Below are positions 7,810 through 15,975 of a stretch of DNA of 64,000 nt, piece after piece. Source of the stretch: Bradyrhizobium sp. NP1 (lineage in GTDB: Bacteria; Pseudomonadota; Alphaproteobacteria; Rhizobiales; Xanthobacteraceae); assembly GCF_030378205.1 (NCBI RefSeq), contig NZ_CP127385.1, forward strand, positions 5,372,001-5,436,000. Reading direction: 5' to 3'. Numbering within the stretch: the first letter of the stretch is position 1; every line of letters starts with the position of its first letter. The translations under genes were made by a program, and so were the position numbers. The notes below the pieces were generated by a model, which ran no database searches, was not told the origin of the DNA, and saw only the letters and a program-made list of their open reading frames with translations.

Positions 7810-8175
7810 TCAGGGCCGTCCGGACAAGCCCGCCGCGATATTGCAGTTGATGTCGATCAGCGACTTCAGCTTCGCGGGATCGGGGTCCATCTGCATTTCG
7901 ATCGTCCGCTTGAGGACGAAGATGCCGATATTGGCGATGTTCTGCCGAACTTCGAGCGGCTGCGGATTATTGTTCTCTTCCACCGCACTCATGAAGATCG
8001 ACCAGAGCCGGCGGTTGAACAGCAGCGCGTTGTACATCCTGCGGTCGGGGCCGGTCCAATTGGCCTGGACTTCCTGCAGCTGCCTGGCCGCCTTCAGCAG
8101 CGCCTGCGCTTCTATCTCCCGGGGATTTGCCGTCGTTTGCGAGGTGCGTGCGTAGGCTTGAGCGGCATGAGACAT
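7810..8175 (-). CDS. flaF: Flagellin expression regulator FlaF
   Basis: The 121-residue protein shows AYARTSQTTANPREIEAQALLKA, then NALLFNRRLWSIFMSAV and QNIANIGIFVLKRTIEMQ, all diagnostic of FlaF. In Caulobacter FlaF is needed for flagellin secretion and translation and acts opposite to FlbT, which destabilises flagellin mRNA. It sits next to the flagellin genes and on their strand, 218 bp downstream of flagellin 1 and separated from it by a terminator, so it likely has its own promoter. Confidence 0.92.
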   Translation of the reverse strand: MSHAAQAYARTSQTTANPREIEAQALLKAARQLQEVQANWTGPDRRMYNALLFNRRLWSIFMSAVEENNNPQPLEVRQNIANIGIFVLKRTIEMQMDPDPAKLKSLIDINCNIAAGLSGRP

Positions 8176-8341
8176 CCATCACCTTCGGGATACTGTTACG
8201 CGAAAACACGACCGTGAGCTGCACAAAATTTGTACGCGGTGGCTTTTAAAATATGGTTAGCGGCTGTTTGCATATTTGTCGGAACTAAAGCAGTCAGAAG
8301 TCGAAATGCGCGAGTTCGCGCGGCGCCGCCGCGGCACGCGA

Positions 8342-8367
8342 AAACGGCGGAGCTGACTCCGCCGTTT
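8342..8367 (-). terminator. Terminator after flagellin 1
   Basis: An 11-bp perfect stem (AAACGGCGGAG / CTCCGCCGTTT, loop CTGA) ends in TTTT on the minus strand. It lies 25 bp past the flagellin stop codon and resembles the terminator of flagellin 2 in sequence, as expected after duplication. Confidence 0.8.
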
Positions 8368-8392
8368 GATCGCCCTGCCCGGATGACTTCGG

Positions 8393-9952
8393 TTAGCGCA
8401 GGAGCTGCAGCACGCTGGCCTGGGACTGGTTGGCGAGTGCCAGCGCCGAGACCGCGATCGACTGGCGGGTCGATAGTGCCTGGCTGTTGGCCGCTTCCTC
8501 GTTGGTGTCGGCGAGCGTCAGGTTCGACGAGCCGGTCTGCAGCACGTTGATCAGATTCTTGTTGAAGTCCTGGCGGATCTGCACGATCGACAGGTTCGAA
8601 CCGAGCGTGGAGGCTTCCGCGCGCAGCGTCGTGGAGGCGGCGTCCAGCGAGGTCAGGACCTTGTTGGCCGAGCTCGAGTCGAGGAAGTCAGTGCCCGCGG
8701 TCAGGTTGGCAAGACCGAGGCCGGCATCGTTGAAGGTGACCCCCTGGATGTTGAGGGTCGACCTTCCGGTTTCGTTGAACACGAGCTTCAGCGTGTCGCC
8801 GTTCAAGAGGTTGATGCCGTTGAACGAGGAGTCCTGCGCCGTCGTGTTGATCTGCGCCAGCACGTTGTTGTACTGCGCCACCAGGCTCGCGCGCGTCGCC
8901 TGCGAGTTCGGATCGGCCACCGGCGCGGAGCCGACCGCGGCGTTGAAAGCCTGGCTAGCCAAGGTCGCCGAGCCGCCGATCGTGCCGATGGTCGACGAAG
9001 CGGCGTCGTTCGAGGTCACGATGTTGAGGACGCCGGTGGTGGTGATGGTGGCCTGCAGGTTGTTGGCCGCCAGCGCCGCATTGAGGCCATTCAGCGTCGA
9101 GATCTGGCCGGGACCGGTGCCGAAGGTGATCGCCGTTGGCGTGCCGCCGCCCGTCGATGCGATGGTCAACGTCTCGCCTGCAAGCTGCGGCGGCCCCAGA
9201 TTGGTGGTGCCGGCCGTGAGGCCGAGCTTGGCGAGCGCCGAGCCGCCGATCGTCAGGTTGCTGGTCGTGCCGGTGTTGAGCGTGACCTTGCCGCCGGAAA
9301 CGCTCGAGGCCGTCGCGCTGCCAGTGACCTGGTCGATCGCCGCCAGCAGGTGGCCGACGGTGTCGCCGATGCCGATATTGGTGCCGGCGCTGACCGAACC
9401 CGTCACGAAGCTGAAGGTAACGCCATTCACCGTCAGGGTGTCGCCGGTCGAGATCGCCGACGACAGCGAATCGGTGTTGGCGGCGCCCGACAGCGTGGTG
9501 GCGGCGGTGATGGTCGCGGCCGCCGTGAGGTTGTTGTTGACGGCGGTGCCGGTGACCGAGTTGTTGATGGAGGTGCCGAGCAGGTTATTGGCGGTCGCCC
9601 CCGGGATCACCGCAGAAGTGACGGTGGACTTGGTCGAATAGCCGGTCGGGCTCTGCAGCACCTGGCTCGCGATCGACTTGGCGCTGGCGACAAGGCCCTG
9701 CAGCGAGGTGATGCCGGTATTTGCCGCCTGCAACACCTGGATGCCGTTGCTGATGCCGTCGAGCAGGTTCGAGATATCGCTGGCGCGGTTGTCGAGCCCC
9801 TGCGCGGTGAAGAAATTGGTCGGGTTGTCGAGCGCCGTGTTGACCTTCTTGCCGGTTGCAAGCCGATTTTGCGTTGTCGCCAGCAAGTCTGCCGTAGACT
9901 GCAGCGAGAGCAGATTCTGGCGAACCGATGCCGAAAGAACGATACCAGACAT
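8393..9952 (-). CDS. fliC: Flagellin 1
   Basis: The 519-residue flagellin has conserved ends: SGIVLSASVRQNLLSLQSTA at the N-terminus and the C-terminal LQTGSSNLTLADTNEEAANS with the terminal ALANQSQASVLQLLR, which pack into the filament core. Residues about 148-247 hold a TTLSGAANTDSL...GDTLTVNG module also present in flagellin 2, FlgL and FlgE, probably the DUF1522/Flagellin-IN type surface domain. A short repeat of GGTPTAITFGTGPGQISTLN precedes the C-terminal domain. The start at 9952 has AGGAAGG nine bases upstream. Two CtrA-type boxes lie 60-100 bp upstream. It is about 80 percent alike to flagellin 2 by eye and certainly a tandem duplicate. Confidence 0.96.
   Translation of the reverse strand: MSGIVLSASVRQNLLSLQSTADLLATTQNRLATGKKVNTALDNPTNFFTAQGLDNRASDISNLLDGISNGIQVLQAANTGITSLQGLVASAKSIASQVLQSPTGYSTKSTVTSAVIPGATANNLLGTSINNSVTGTAVNNNLTAAATITAATTLSGAANTDSLSSAISTGDTLTVNGVTFSFVTGSVSAGTNIGIGDTVGHLLAAIDQVTGSATASSVSGGKVTLNTGTTSNLTIGGSALAKLGLTAGTTNLGPPQLAGETLTIASTGGGTPTAITFGTGPGQISTLNGLNAALAANNLQATITTTGVLNIVTSNDAASSTIGTIGGSATLASQAFNAAVGSAPVADPNSQATRASLVAQYNNVLAQINTTAQDSSFNGINLLNGDTLKLVFNETGRSTLNIQGVTFNDAGLGLANLTAGTDFLDSSSANKVLTSLDAASTTLRAEASTLGSNLSIVQIRQDFNKNLINVLQTGSSNLTLADTNEEAANSQALSTRQSIAVSALALANQSQASVLQLLR
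9212..9511 (-). repeat. Shared surface module, copy in flagellin 1
   Basis: About 100 codons encoding the pattern LSGAANTDSL - TGDTLTVNG - DTV-LL-AID-VTG - VSGGKVTLNTGT - LGL. Related copies are encoded at 10970-11269 (flagellin 2), 18731-19036 (flgL) and 22773-23093 (flgE). I believe this is the DUF1522 family of rhizobial flagellins. Confidence 0.75.
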
Positions 9953-10010
9953 GTGTCAAAACCTTCCTCGTTATTCGGCGCAAGTTTTACGGCTACTCCT
10001 TTAAATTAAG

Positions 10011-10026
10011 GTTAATGCCGACTTAA
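10011..10026 (-). promoter_or_regulatory. CtrA-type box upstream of flagellin 1
   Basis: Minus strand TTAAGTCGGCATTAAC is a perfect TTAA-N7-TTAAC match about 60-75 bp before the flagellin 1 start codon. Confidence 0.6.
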
Positions 10027-10035
10027 GTTGTTTGA

Positions 10036-10051
10036 TTAACGATTCCTTAAC
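10036..10051 (+). promoter_or_regulatory. Second CtrA-type box in flagellin 1 promoter region
   Basis: TTAACGATTCCTTAAC is a perfect TTAA-N7-TTAAC match in the opposite orientation, 10 bp beyond the box at 10011-10026. Paired inverted sites suggest dimer cooperation. Confidence 0.55.
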
Positions 10052-10096
10052 GGGAGCGGACGATCGGCAGCCGCGAAAACGCGCCCCGTAACGCAA

Positions 10097-10122
10097 AAAC
10101 GGCGGGGTTTCCCCCGCCGTTT
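10097..10122 (-). terminator. Terminator after flagellin 2
   Basis: An 11-bp stem AAACGGCGGGG / CCCCGCCGTTT with a 4-base loop, followed by TTTTT on the minus strand. It separates flagellin 2 from flagellin 1, so each gene makes its own message. Confidence 0.85.
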
Positions 10123-10147
10123 GGCTCTCGATTCAATATAATATGGC

Positions 10148-11713
10148 TTAGCGCAGCAGCTGCAGCACGCTGGCCTGGGCCTGGTTGGCGAGCGCCAGCG
10201 CCGAGATCGCGATCGACTGGCGGGTCGACAGCGCCTGGCTGTTGGCCGCTTCCTCGTTGGTGTCGGCGAGCGTCAGGTTCGACGAACCGGTCTGCAGCAC
10301 GTTGATCAGGTTCTTGGAGAAGTCCTGGCGGATCTGCACGATCGACAGGTTCGAACCCAGCGTCGAAGCTTCCGAGCGCAGCGTCGAGGAGGCCGTCGTC
10401 AGCGTGGTCAGCGCCTTGTTGGCCGAGGCGTTGTCCAGGAAGTCGGTGCCTGCCGTCAGCGTCGACAGCCCAAGGCCAACGGCGTTGAAGGTCACGCCGG
10501 AGATGCTCAGCGTCGACTTGCCGGTCTCGTTGAACACGAGCTTCAGCGTGTCGCCGTTCAGCAGGTTGACGCCGTTGAACGAGGCGTCCTGCGCCGTGGT
10601 GTTGATCTGCGCCAGCACGTTGTTGTACTGCGACACCAGGCTCGCACGCTGCGCCTGCGAGTTCGGATCGGTCACCGGCGCCGCCGGGGTCTGGCCGTTG
10701 AAGGCCGCGCCGCTCAAGGTCGCCGAGCCGCCGATCGTGCCGATCGTCGAGGATGCCGCGTCGTTGGTGGTGGTGATGCTGATTTTGCCGGTCGCGGCAT
10801 CGATCGTCGCCTGCAGATTGTTGCCGGCCAGCGCCGCGTTCAATCCGTTCAGCGTCGAGACCTGGCCGTTGCCGGTGCCGAAAGTGATCGAGGTCGCCGT
10901 TCCCCCACCTGTGGGATTGATCGTCAGCGTCTCGCCGGACAAGGCGGGCGGTCCGACATTGGTGGTGCTGGCGGTCAAGCCGAGCTTGCCAAGCGCGGTG
11001 CCGGAGATCACCAGGTTCTGGCTGGTGCCGGTGGACAGCGTGACCTTGCCGCTGTTGACGCTGGAGGCGGTGGTGGCGCCCGTCACCGTGTCGATCGCGG
11101 AGAGCAGGTGCGCAACGGTGTCGCCGACGCCGATATTGGTGCCCGTGGAGGTCGAGCCGGCAACGAACGAGAAGGTGGTGCCGTTGACGACCAGGGTGTC
11201 GCCGGTGGAGATGGCTGAGGCCAGCGAGTCGGTGTTGGCGGCGCCCGACAGCGTGGTGGCGCTGGTGATGGCGACGGCCGAGGTCAGGTTGTTGTTGACG
11301 GCGGTGCCGGTCACGGTGGCGTTGGTGCCGGTGGTGCCGAGCAGGTTGTTGGCGGTGGCGCCGGTGATGGCGGCCGAGGTGATGCTGGACTTGGCGGAGT
11401 AGCCGAGCGGGCTCTGCAGCACCTGGTTGGCGATCGACTTGGCGCTGTCGACCAGGCTCTGCAGCGAGGTGATGCCGGTGTTGGCGGCCTGCAGCACCTG
11501 GACGCCGTTGCCGATGCCGTCGAGCAGGTTGCCGATGTCGCTGGCGCGGTTGTTCAGCGACTGGGCGGTGAAGAAGTTGGTGGGGTTGTCGAGCGCCGAA
11601 TTGACCTTGTTGCCGGTGGCGAGGTCATTCTGGGTGGTGGCGAGCAGCGAAGCGGTCGACTGCAGCGAAAGCAGGTTCTGGCGAACCGAGGCGGAAAGCA
11701 CAATGCCGGTCAT
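10148..11713 (-). CDS. fliC: Flagellin 2
   Basis: This 521-residue flagellin starts TGIVLSASVRQNLLSLQSTA and ends with the same core motif as flagellin 1 (ALANQAQASVLQLLR). The central part again holds the LSGAANTDSL module (about 149-248) and a GGTATSITFGTGNGQVSTLN block. An ATG six bases further upstream (11719) is in frame, but 11713 is preferred: AGAAGGG stands at proper distance from it and the product then aligns exactly with flagellin 1. Terminators between the copies mean separate transcripts. Differences concentrate in the surface-exposed middle, so the two subunits may be used in different filament segments; that is inference. Confidence 0.96.
   Translation of the reverse strand: MTGIVLSASVRQNLLSLQSTASLLATTQNDLATGNKVNSALDNPTNFFTAQSLNNRASDIGNLLDGIGNGVQVLQAANTGITSLQSLVDSAKSIANQVLQSPLGYSAKSSITSAAITGATANNLLGTTGTNATVTGTAVNNNLTSAVAITSATTLSGAANTDSLASAISTGDTLVVNGTTFSFVAGSTSTGTNIGVGDTVAHLLSAIDTVTGATTASSVNSGKVTLSTGTSQNLVISGTALGKLGLTASTTNVGPPALSGETLTINPTGGGTATSITFGTGNGQVSTLNGLNAALAGNNLQATIDAATGKISITTTNDAASSTIGTIGGSATLSGAAFNGQTPAAPVTDPNSQAQRASLVSQYNNVLAQINTTAQDASFNGVNLLNGDTLKLVFNETGKSTLSISGVTFNAVGLGLSTLTAGTDFLDNASANKALTTLTTASSTLRSEASTLGSNLSIVQIRQDFSKNLINVLQTGSSNLTLADTNEEAANSQALSTRQSIAISALALANQAQASVLQLLR
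10970..11269 (-). repeat. Shared surface module, copy in flagellin 2
   Basis: Encodes LSGAANTDSLASAISTGDTL followed by VVNG, DTVAHLLSAIDTVTG and SGKVTLSTGT. Homologous to the modules of flagellin 1, FlgL and FlgE. Confidence 0.75.
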
Positions 11714-12065
11714 GATCATACCCTTCTGGTAGAATGCGAACGCAATCCCCGACCTTCAGTCGGGTGACCGGACGACGGTGAAAGGAAGTGGCTAACAAAC
11801 CGTGAAGTAAGGCGGATCGGCGCCGGCCGTCGGTCCTCAGGGCAGCGCGAGATCATGACGTCCCCCGCCCCCGGCCCGCGCGCACAGCCCTGATATTGCT
11901 TGCCAATTCCGCAAGCCCCGCCGCGTTTACCAGCCGTTAACCTCAATCAGAAAGGATGATGAGACGTTAGCCAGCGGCATCGCTCCGCGCGAAAAGCGGC
12001 CGAAAACGATCCGCACATTGGCCTTAGTTGAACGCCGGCGTCAGAAGCGGCAACGGAGAACAGGC
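11714..12065. other. Divergent promoter region between flagellin 2 and flbT
   Basis: This 352-bp gap holds no gene that I can support. It must carry the promoters of flagellin 2 (minus) and flbT (plus). The only motif I recognise is a CtrA-like TTTA-CCAGCCG-TTAAC at 11926-11941, one base off consensus. No clear sigma-54 element with correct spacing was found. Confidence 0.5.
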
Positions 12066-12488
12066 ATGGCCCTCAAAGTCGAACTCAAGCCGCATGAACG
12101 CATCATCATCGGCTCCTGCGTCATCACCAACACCGATCAGCGCACACGGCTGCTGATCGACGGCGACAACATCCCGATCCTGCGCGAAAAGGACATCCTG
12201 ACGCCGGAAACCGCGAACACGCCGGCCAAGCTGATCTACCTCGCGGTGCAGCTGATGTATATTTCGCCGGACCCGCAGGTCAATCACGGCACCTATTTCA
12301 ACCTGCTGCGCGAGATCGTGACGGTGATGCCGAGCGCCTGGCCGATCATCGAAGAAATCAACAACCATATCCTCGCCGGCGATCTCTATCTGGCGCTCAA
12401 GGAAGCCAAGAAGCTGATCGCCTACGAAGCGAAGCTCCTCGAAGAAGCCACCGAGTTGCAACGGGCGGAGATGCGCCGCTCCGCCTGA
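12066..12488 (+). CDS. flbT: Flagellin mRNA regulator FlbT
   Basis: The 140-residue protein has the FlbT signatures LKPHERIIIGSCVITN, then IPILREKDILTPE and YFNLLREIVTVMPS. In Caulobacter FlbT binds the 5' leader of flagellin mRNA and promotes its decay until the hook is complete, opposing FlaF. The start at 12066 has GGAGAACAGGC before it; an upstream in-frame ATG at 12018 would add an Arg-rich leader without family support. The gene lies between the flagellins and a TPR-glycosyltransferase and is divergent from flagellin 2. Confidence 0.93.
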   Translation: MALKVELKPHERIIIGSCVITNTDQRTRLLIDGDNIPILREKDILTPETANTPAKLIYLAVQLMYISPDPQVNHGTYFNLLREIVTVMPSAWPIIEEINNHILAGDLYLALKEAKKLIAYEAKLLEEATELQRAEMRRSA

Positions 12489-12573
12489 GGCCGCGGCGCG
12501 GGCTGCCCCGCTCCTTCTTCACGAGCCGCGGATCATCCAGAACTCCGCTGGCCGGATCATTTGAAATGCGCCG

Positions 12574-14409
12574 ATGAATCGCCGCGAGCGCCGGGCAGCC
12601 GCCAAGCAGGGCAAGGTCGACCTCAATCCAACGGGAACGGCAACGGCTGCCGCGTTCTATGAGGCCGGCCTCGGCCACATGCGGGCGGGACGGCATCTCG
12701 ACGCCCGGCTCTGCTGCCAGCAGGCCCTTGGCCTCGATCCCGATCACGCCGACACCCAGCATCTGCTGGGACTGTTGAGCTTCCACGCCAGGCAGTTCGA
12801 CCATGCCGTGGAATGGATCTCGCGCGCACTCAAGCAGCAACCCAGACCCCAATATCTGACGAGTCTGGGCACCGCGCTACTCAATCTGGGCCGGCGCGAG
12901 GACGCCGTCAGGGCGTTCGACACGGCGGTACGGCTCAAGCCCGACGATGCGGACCTGTGGCGAAACCTCGGTAACGTCCTGGTCGATGCCGAACGCCCGG
13001 CGGATGCGATCCTGAGCTTCCAGCACGCGCTTGCGCTGGATCCGAGCCATTGGGACGCGGCGTTCAAGGCCGGCGTGCTGCTCCAGGAAGCCGCGCGGTT
13101 CGAGGAGGCCCTCACTTATCTCAATCTCTGCAACCGCCTGCAGCCCCGCCATGCCCAGACGCTGCAGAGGCGCGGGCTTGCGCTGTACGGCCTCGGGCGG
13201 TTCGAGGATGCGCTTGCCGATGCGCGATCGGCCTCGGCGCTGGAGCCGGCGGACGCGTTTAGCTGCAACAATGTCGGCACCGCCCTGCAATCGCTCGGCC
13301 GGCATGACGAAGCGCTGTCCTGGTTCGACAGGACGCTCGCGCTTTGCCCGAACAAGGTGGAAACCCTCAACAACAAGGCCTGTTCGCTTGTCGAACTGCA
13401 CCGCTTCGATGAAGCCTTCGCGGTTTATGAGCAGGCGCAGCGCATCGATCCCGGCAATGCGCTGACCGAGTGGAACGTGGCGCTGCTCCACATGCTGACC
13501 GGCAATTTCGAGGCCGGCTGGGCCGGACGAGAGGCGCGCTGGAACGTGGCCGCCCTGCAATCAACCGGGCCGGCGCGGCTTTCCAGGCCGATGTGGCGCG
13601 GCGAGCCGATCTCCGGCCAGACGATCCTGCTCCACTCCGACGAAGGGCTCGGCGACTCCATCCAGTATTCGCGCTATGCGCCGATGGTGGCGGCGCGCGG
13701 CGCGCGGGTCGTTCTCGCGGTCGAGCCCGCCATCCAGCCGCTGCTTGCGGGATTGAGCGGCGTCGCGGAATGCATCGCGTCCGGCGCGGCACTGCCGCCC
13801 TATGACCTGCATTGTGCGCTGTCGAGCCTGCCGCTGGTGTTCAAAACGACGCTCGACACCATCCCGGCCGCCACCTCCTATCTGCCTGCCGTCGACGCCG
13901 AGCGCATGCGAGCGTGGGAACAGCGGCTTGGCCCCCGCACCCGGCCGCGGGTCGGCCTCGTCTGGACAGGCAACCCCAAACACAGGAACGATCACAACCG
14001 TTCGATCCCGCTTCGGATGCTGAAGCCCATCCTCGACCTCGACGCGACTTTCGTCAGCCTGCAGAAGGAACCGCGGCCCGCGGATCAGGCCGTGCTCGCC
14101 GAGCGAGGGGAAATCATCGATCTTGCGGCCGACCTCACCGACTTCACGCAGACGGCGGCGCTGGCGTGCTGTCTCGATCTCGTGATCACCGTCGATACCA
14201 GTGTCGCGCACCTTGCGGCTGCGCTCGGCCGCCCGACCTGGATCCTGCTGCCCTACACGCCCGACTATCGCTGGCTGCTCGATCGCGAGGACAATCCCTG
14301 GTATCCGACGGTGCGCCTGTTCCGGCAATCCGCGACACGCGATTACGCCGGTGTCGTCGATCGGGTGCGGGCCGAACTTGCCGCGCTGATCTCGGCCGGC
14401 ACCGCTTGA
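12574..14409 (+). CDS. TPR protein with C-terminal glycosyltransferase domain
   Basis: The 611-residue protein has an N-terminal run of about eight or nine TPR units (about 25-310; for example YLTSLGTALLNLGRREDAVR and LWRNLGNVLVDAERPADAIL). The C-terminal part (about 330-600) resembles the GT-B fold of heptosyltransferase/O-GlcNAc-transferase relatives: LHSDEGLGDSIQYSRYAP, PRVGLVWTGNPKHRND, FVSLQKEP, then DLVITVDTSVAHLAAALGRP, the nucleotide-sugar site. It starts 85 bp after flbT and could share its transcript. The flagellar context suggests glycosylation of flagellin or hook proteins in the cytoplasm before export; acceptor and donor are unknown. Confidence 0.85.
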   Translation: MNRRERRAAAKQGKVDLNPTGTATAAAFYEAGLGHMRAGRHLDARLCCQQALGLDPDHADTQHLLGLLSFHARQFDHAVEWISRALKQQPRPQYLTSLGTALLNLGRREDAVRAFDTAVRLKPDDADLWRNLGNVLVDAERPADAILSFQHALALDPSHWDAAFKAGVLLQEAARFEEALTYLNLCNRLQPRHAQTLQRRGLALYGLGRFEDALADARSASALEPADAFSCNNVGTALQSLGRHDEALSWFDRTLALCPNKVETLNNKACSLVELHRFDEAFAVYEQAQRIDPGNALTEWNVALLHMLTGNFEAGWAGREARWNVAALQSTGPARLSRPMWRGEPISGQTILLHSDEGLGDSIQYSRYAPMVAARGARVVLAVEPAIQPLLAGLSGVAECIASGAALPPYDLHCALSSLPLVFKTTLDTIPAATSYLPAVDAERMRAWEQRLGPRTRPRVGLVWTGNPKHRNDHNRSIPLRMLKPILDLDATFVSLQKEPRPADQAVLAERGEIIDLAADLTDFTQTAALACCLDLVITVDTSVAHLAAALGRPTWILLPYTPDYRWLLDREDNPWYPTVRLFRQSATRDYAGVVDRVRAELAALISAGTA

Positions 14410-14463
14410 TCCGCGGGCACGGCGACGACGGCGGCCGGACTGCGGCCGCCCCGTCGGCCTGAT

Positions 14464-15975
14464 CTACACCGCGAGCGAGGGCGAGGCCGCGATGTCGACG
14501 ACCGCGGCGGATGACGCGCGCTGCCCGCCGAATTCCAGCACGGCGGCGATCAGCGCGTCGATGTCGCAGGTATCGGTACGGTGGTTGACGATGGCCGCAC
14601 GGATCGCGAGCGCGCCGTCGAGAACAGTCGTCGACGGCGCGGCGATCCCCGACTCCTGGATGTCGATGACAATGTCGCGGTTGACCCGGTTGGCGTCATC
14701 GGCACGATAGCGGAAGCAGACGATGTTGAGATTGACCGGCGCGAGCAGCTCCAGCCGTGGCTCGGCGAGGATGCGCGCTTCCAGATAACCGGCGAGCGCG
14801 CAGGTGCGCGTGATCACTGCCCCGAGCTTCTCCGTGCCGAAGGTCTTCAGTGTGAACCATGTCTTCAGCGCGCGAAAGCCGCGCGACAGATCAGGCCCAA
14901 GATCACACGGCCAGACCGAGCCGGCGGCGAGCCCGCGGGTCTCGCGCCGCAAATAGGCTGCCGGCGCTGCGAAAGCCTCGCGATGCCGCTCGCCCTCGCG
15001 GACCAGCAGGAAGCCGGCATCGTAGGGCACCTGCCCCCATTTGTGGAAATCGAGCGCGACGGAATCGGCATTCTCGATTCCGGCAAGCTGCGGCGCGATC
15101 ACTGGCGACAGGATGCCGAGCGCGCCATAGGCGCCATCGACGTGGAACCAGAGACCTTCCTCGCGGCACAGCGTGCTGAGCGCCATCAGATCGTCGATCG
15201 CACCGATATCGACCGTTCCGGCCGAGCCGACCACCAGGAACGGCTGCAGGCCGGCCTCGCGATCGCAGGCGATCTGCCGGCGCAGGGCGGCGACATCGAT
15301 ACGGTGCGCGTCGTCGACGCCGATCATGCGCAAGCCGTCGCTGCCGAGGCCCGCGATGTCCATCGCCTTGCTGATGCAGCCATGCGCCGCGCGCGACGTG
15401 TAGGCGGTCAGCAACGCGCCCTGGTGGCCGTTGCCGTGCCGCCGTGCCGACGAGCCGAGCACCGCGGTGCGCGCCACCAGCACCGCCATCAGGTTGGCCA
15501 TCGATGTGCCGGTAACGAACAATCCGCTTGCGCCGGCCGGGAAGCCGAACATCTCGCGCACCCATTCGACGACCTGCCGCTCGACCTCGATCGGCATGTG
15601 ATCGCGCCCGCCAAGATTGGCGTTGAGCCCGGCCGCCAGCATGTCGGCGAGCACGCCGACCGCCGTGCCGCCGCCATGCACCCATCCCATGAAGCCGGGA
15701 TGGACATTGCCGGTCGCGTATGGGGCAACGGAATCGGCAAATTCGCGGTAGACGCTGCCGAGCTCGGACGGCTTGTGCGGAAGCGCCGTGCGGAAGCGCG
15801 CGCGCACCGCATCGGGTGCCGGCTGCCAGACCGGCCGATCGCGAACGCCGGCGATGAAATCGAAGACATCGTCGAGCATGCGGTGCCCTTGCGCCCGCAA
15901 TGCCTCCCAGTCGTTCGGGTCGAGCGTCTCGCTCGCTTCCGAGCGCAGCGAGGGTTCTCGCAACAATTTGGTCAC
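14464..15975 (-). CDS. PLP-dependent (aromatic L-amino acid type) decarboxylase
   Basis: The 503-residue protein is a group II decarboxylase. It has the substrate-pocket block GNVHPGFMGWVHGGGT, TGTSMANLMAVLVAR, His198 in SRAAHGCISKA that stacks on the cofactor, Asp280 in FHVDGAYGA and the Schiff-base lysine Lys312 in DFHKWGQVPYD. Such enzymes make amines from tryptophan, tyrosine, DOPA, glutamate or related acids. The GTG start at 15975 overlaps the TGA stop of the ATP-grasp gene by 4 bases (GTGA), with CAGGAG upstream, so the two proteins are made together. Longer in-frame starts to 16152 would overlap that gene heavily. The product may supply an amine for the ATP-grasp ligase. Confidence 0.9.
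   Translation of the reverse strand: MTKLLREPSLRSEASETLDPNDWEALRAQGHRMLDDVFDFIAGVRDRPVWQPAPDAVRARFRTALPHKPSELGSVYREFADSVAPYATGNVHPGFMGWVHGGGTAVGVLADMLAAGLNANLGGRDHMPIEVERQVVEWVREMFGFPAGASGLFVTGTSMANLMAVLVARTAVLGSSARRHGNGHQGALLTAYTSRAAHGCISKAMDIAGLGSDGLRMIGVDDAHRIDVAALRRQIACDREAGLQPFLVVGSAGTVDIGAIDDLMALSTLCREEGLWFHVDGAYGALGILSPVIAPQLAGIENADSVALDFHKWGQVPYDAGFLLVREGERHREAFAAPAAYLRRETRGLAAGSVWPCDLGPDLSRGFRALKTWFTLKTFGTEKLGAVITRTCALAGYLEARILAEPRLELLAPVNLNIVCFRYRADDANRVNRDIVIDIQESGIAAPSTTVLDGALAIRAAIVNHRTDTCDIDALIAAVLEFGGQRASSAAVVDIAASPSLAV

Noticed and set aside
9953..10010. Sigma-28 promoter (GCCGTAAA or GCCGAATAA) before flagellin 1
   Set aside because: The -10-like strings exist but no TAAA element stands at the correct distance, so the call is not supportable.
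11735..11760. Sigma-54 promoter before flagellin 2
   Set aside because: The GG and GC doublets are 9 rather than 10 bases apart, which sigma-54 does not tolerate.
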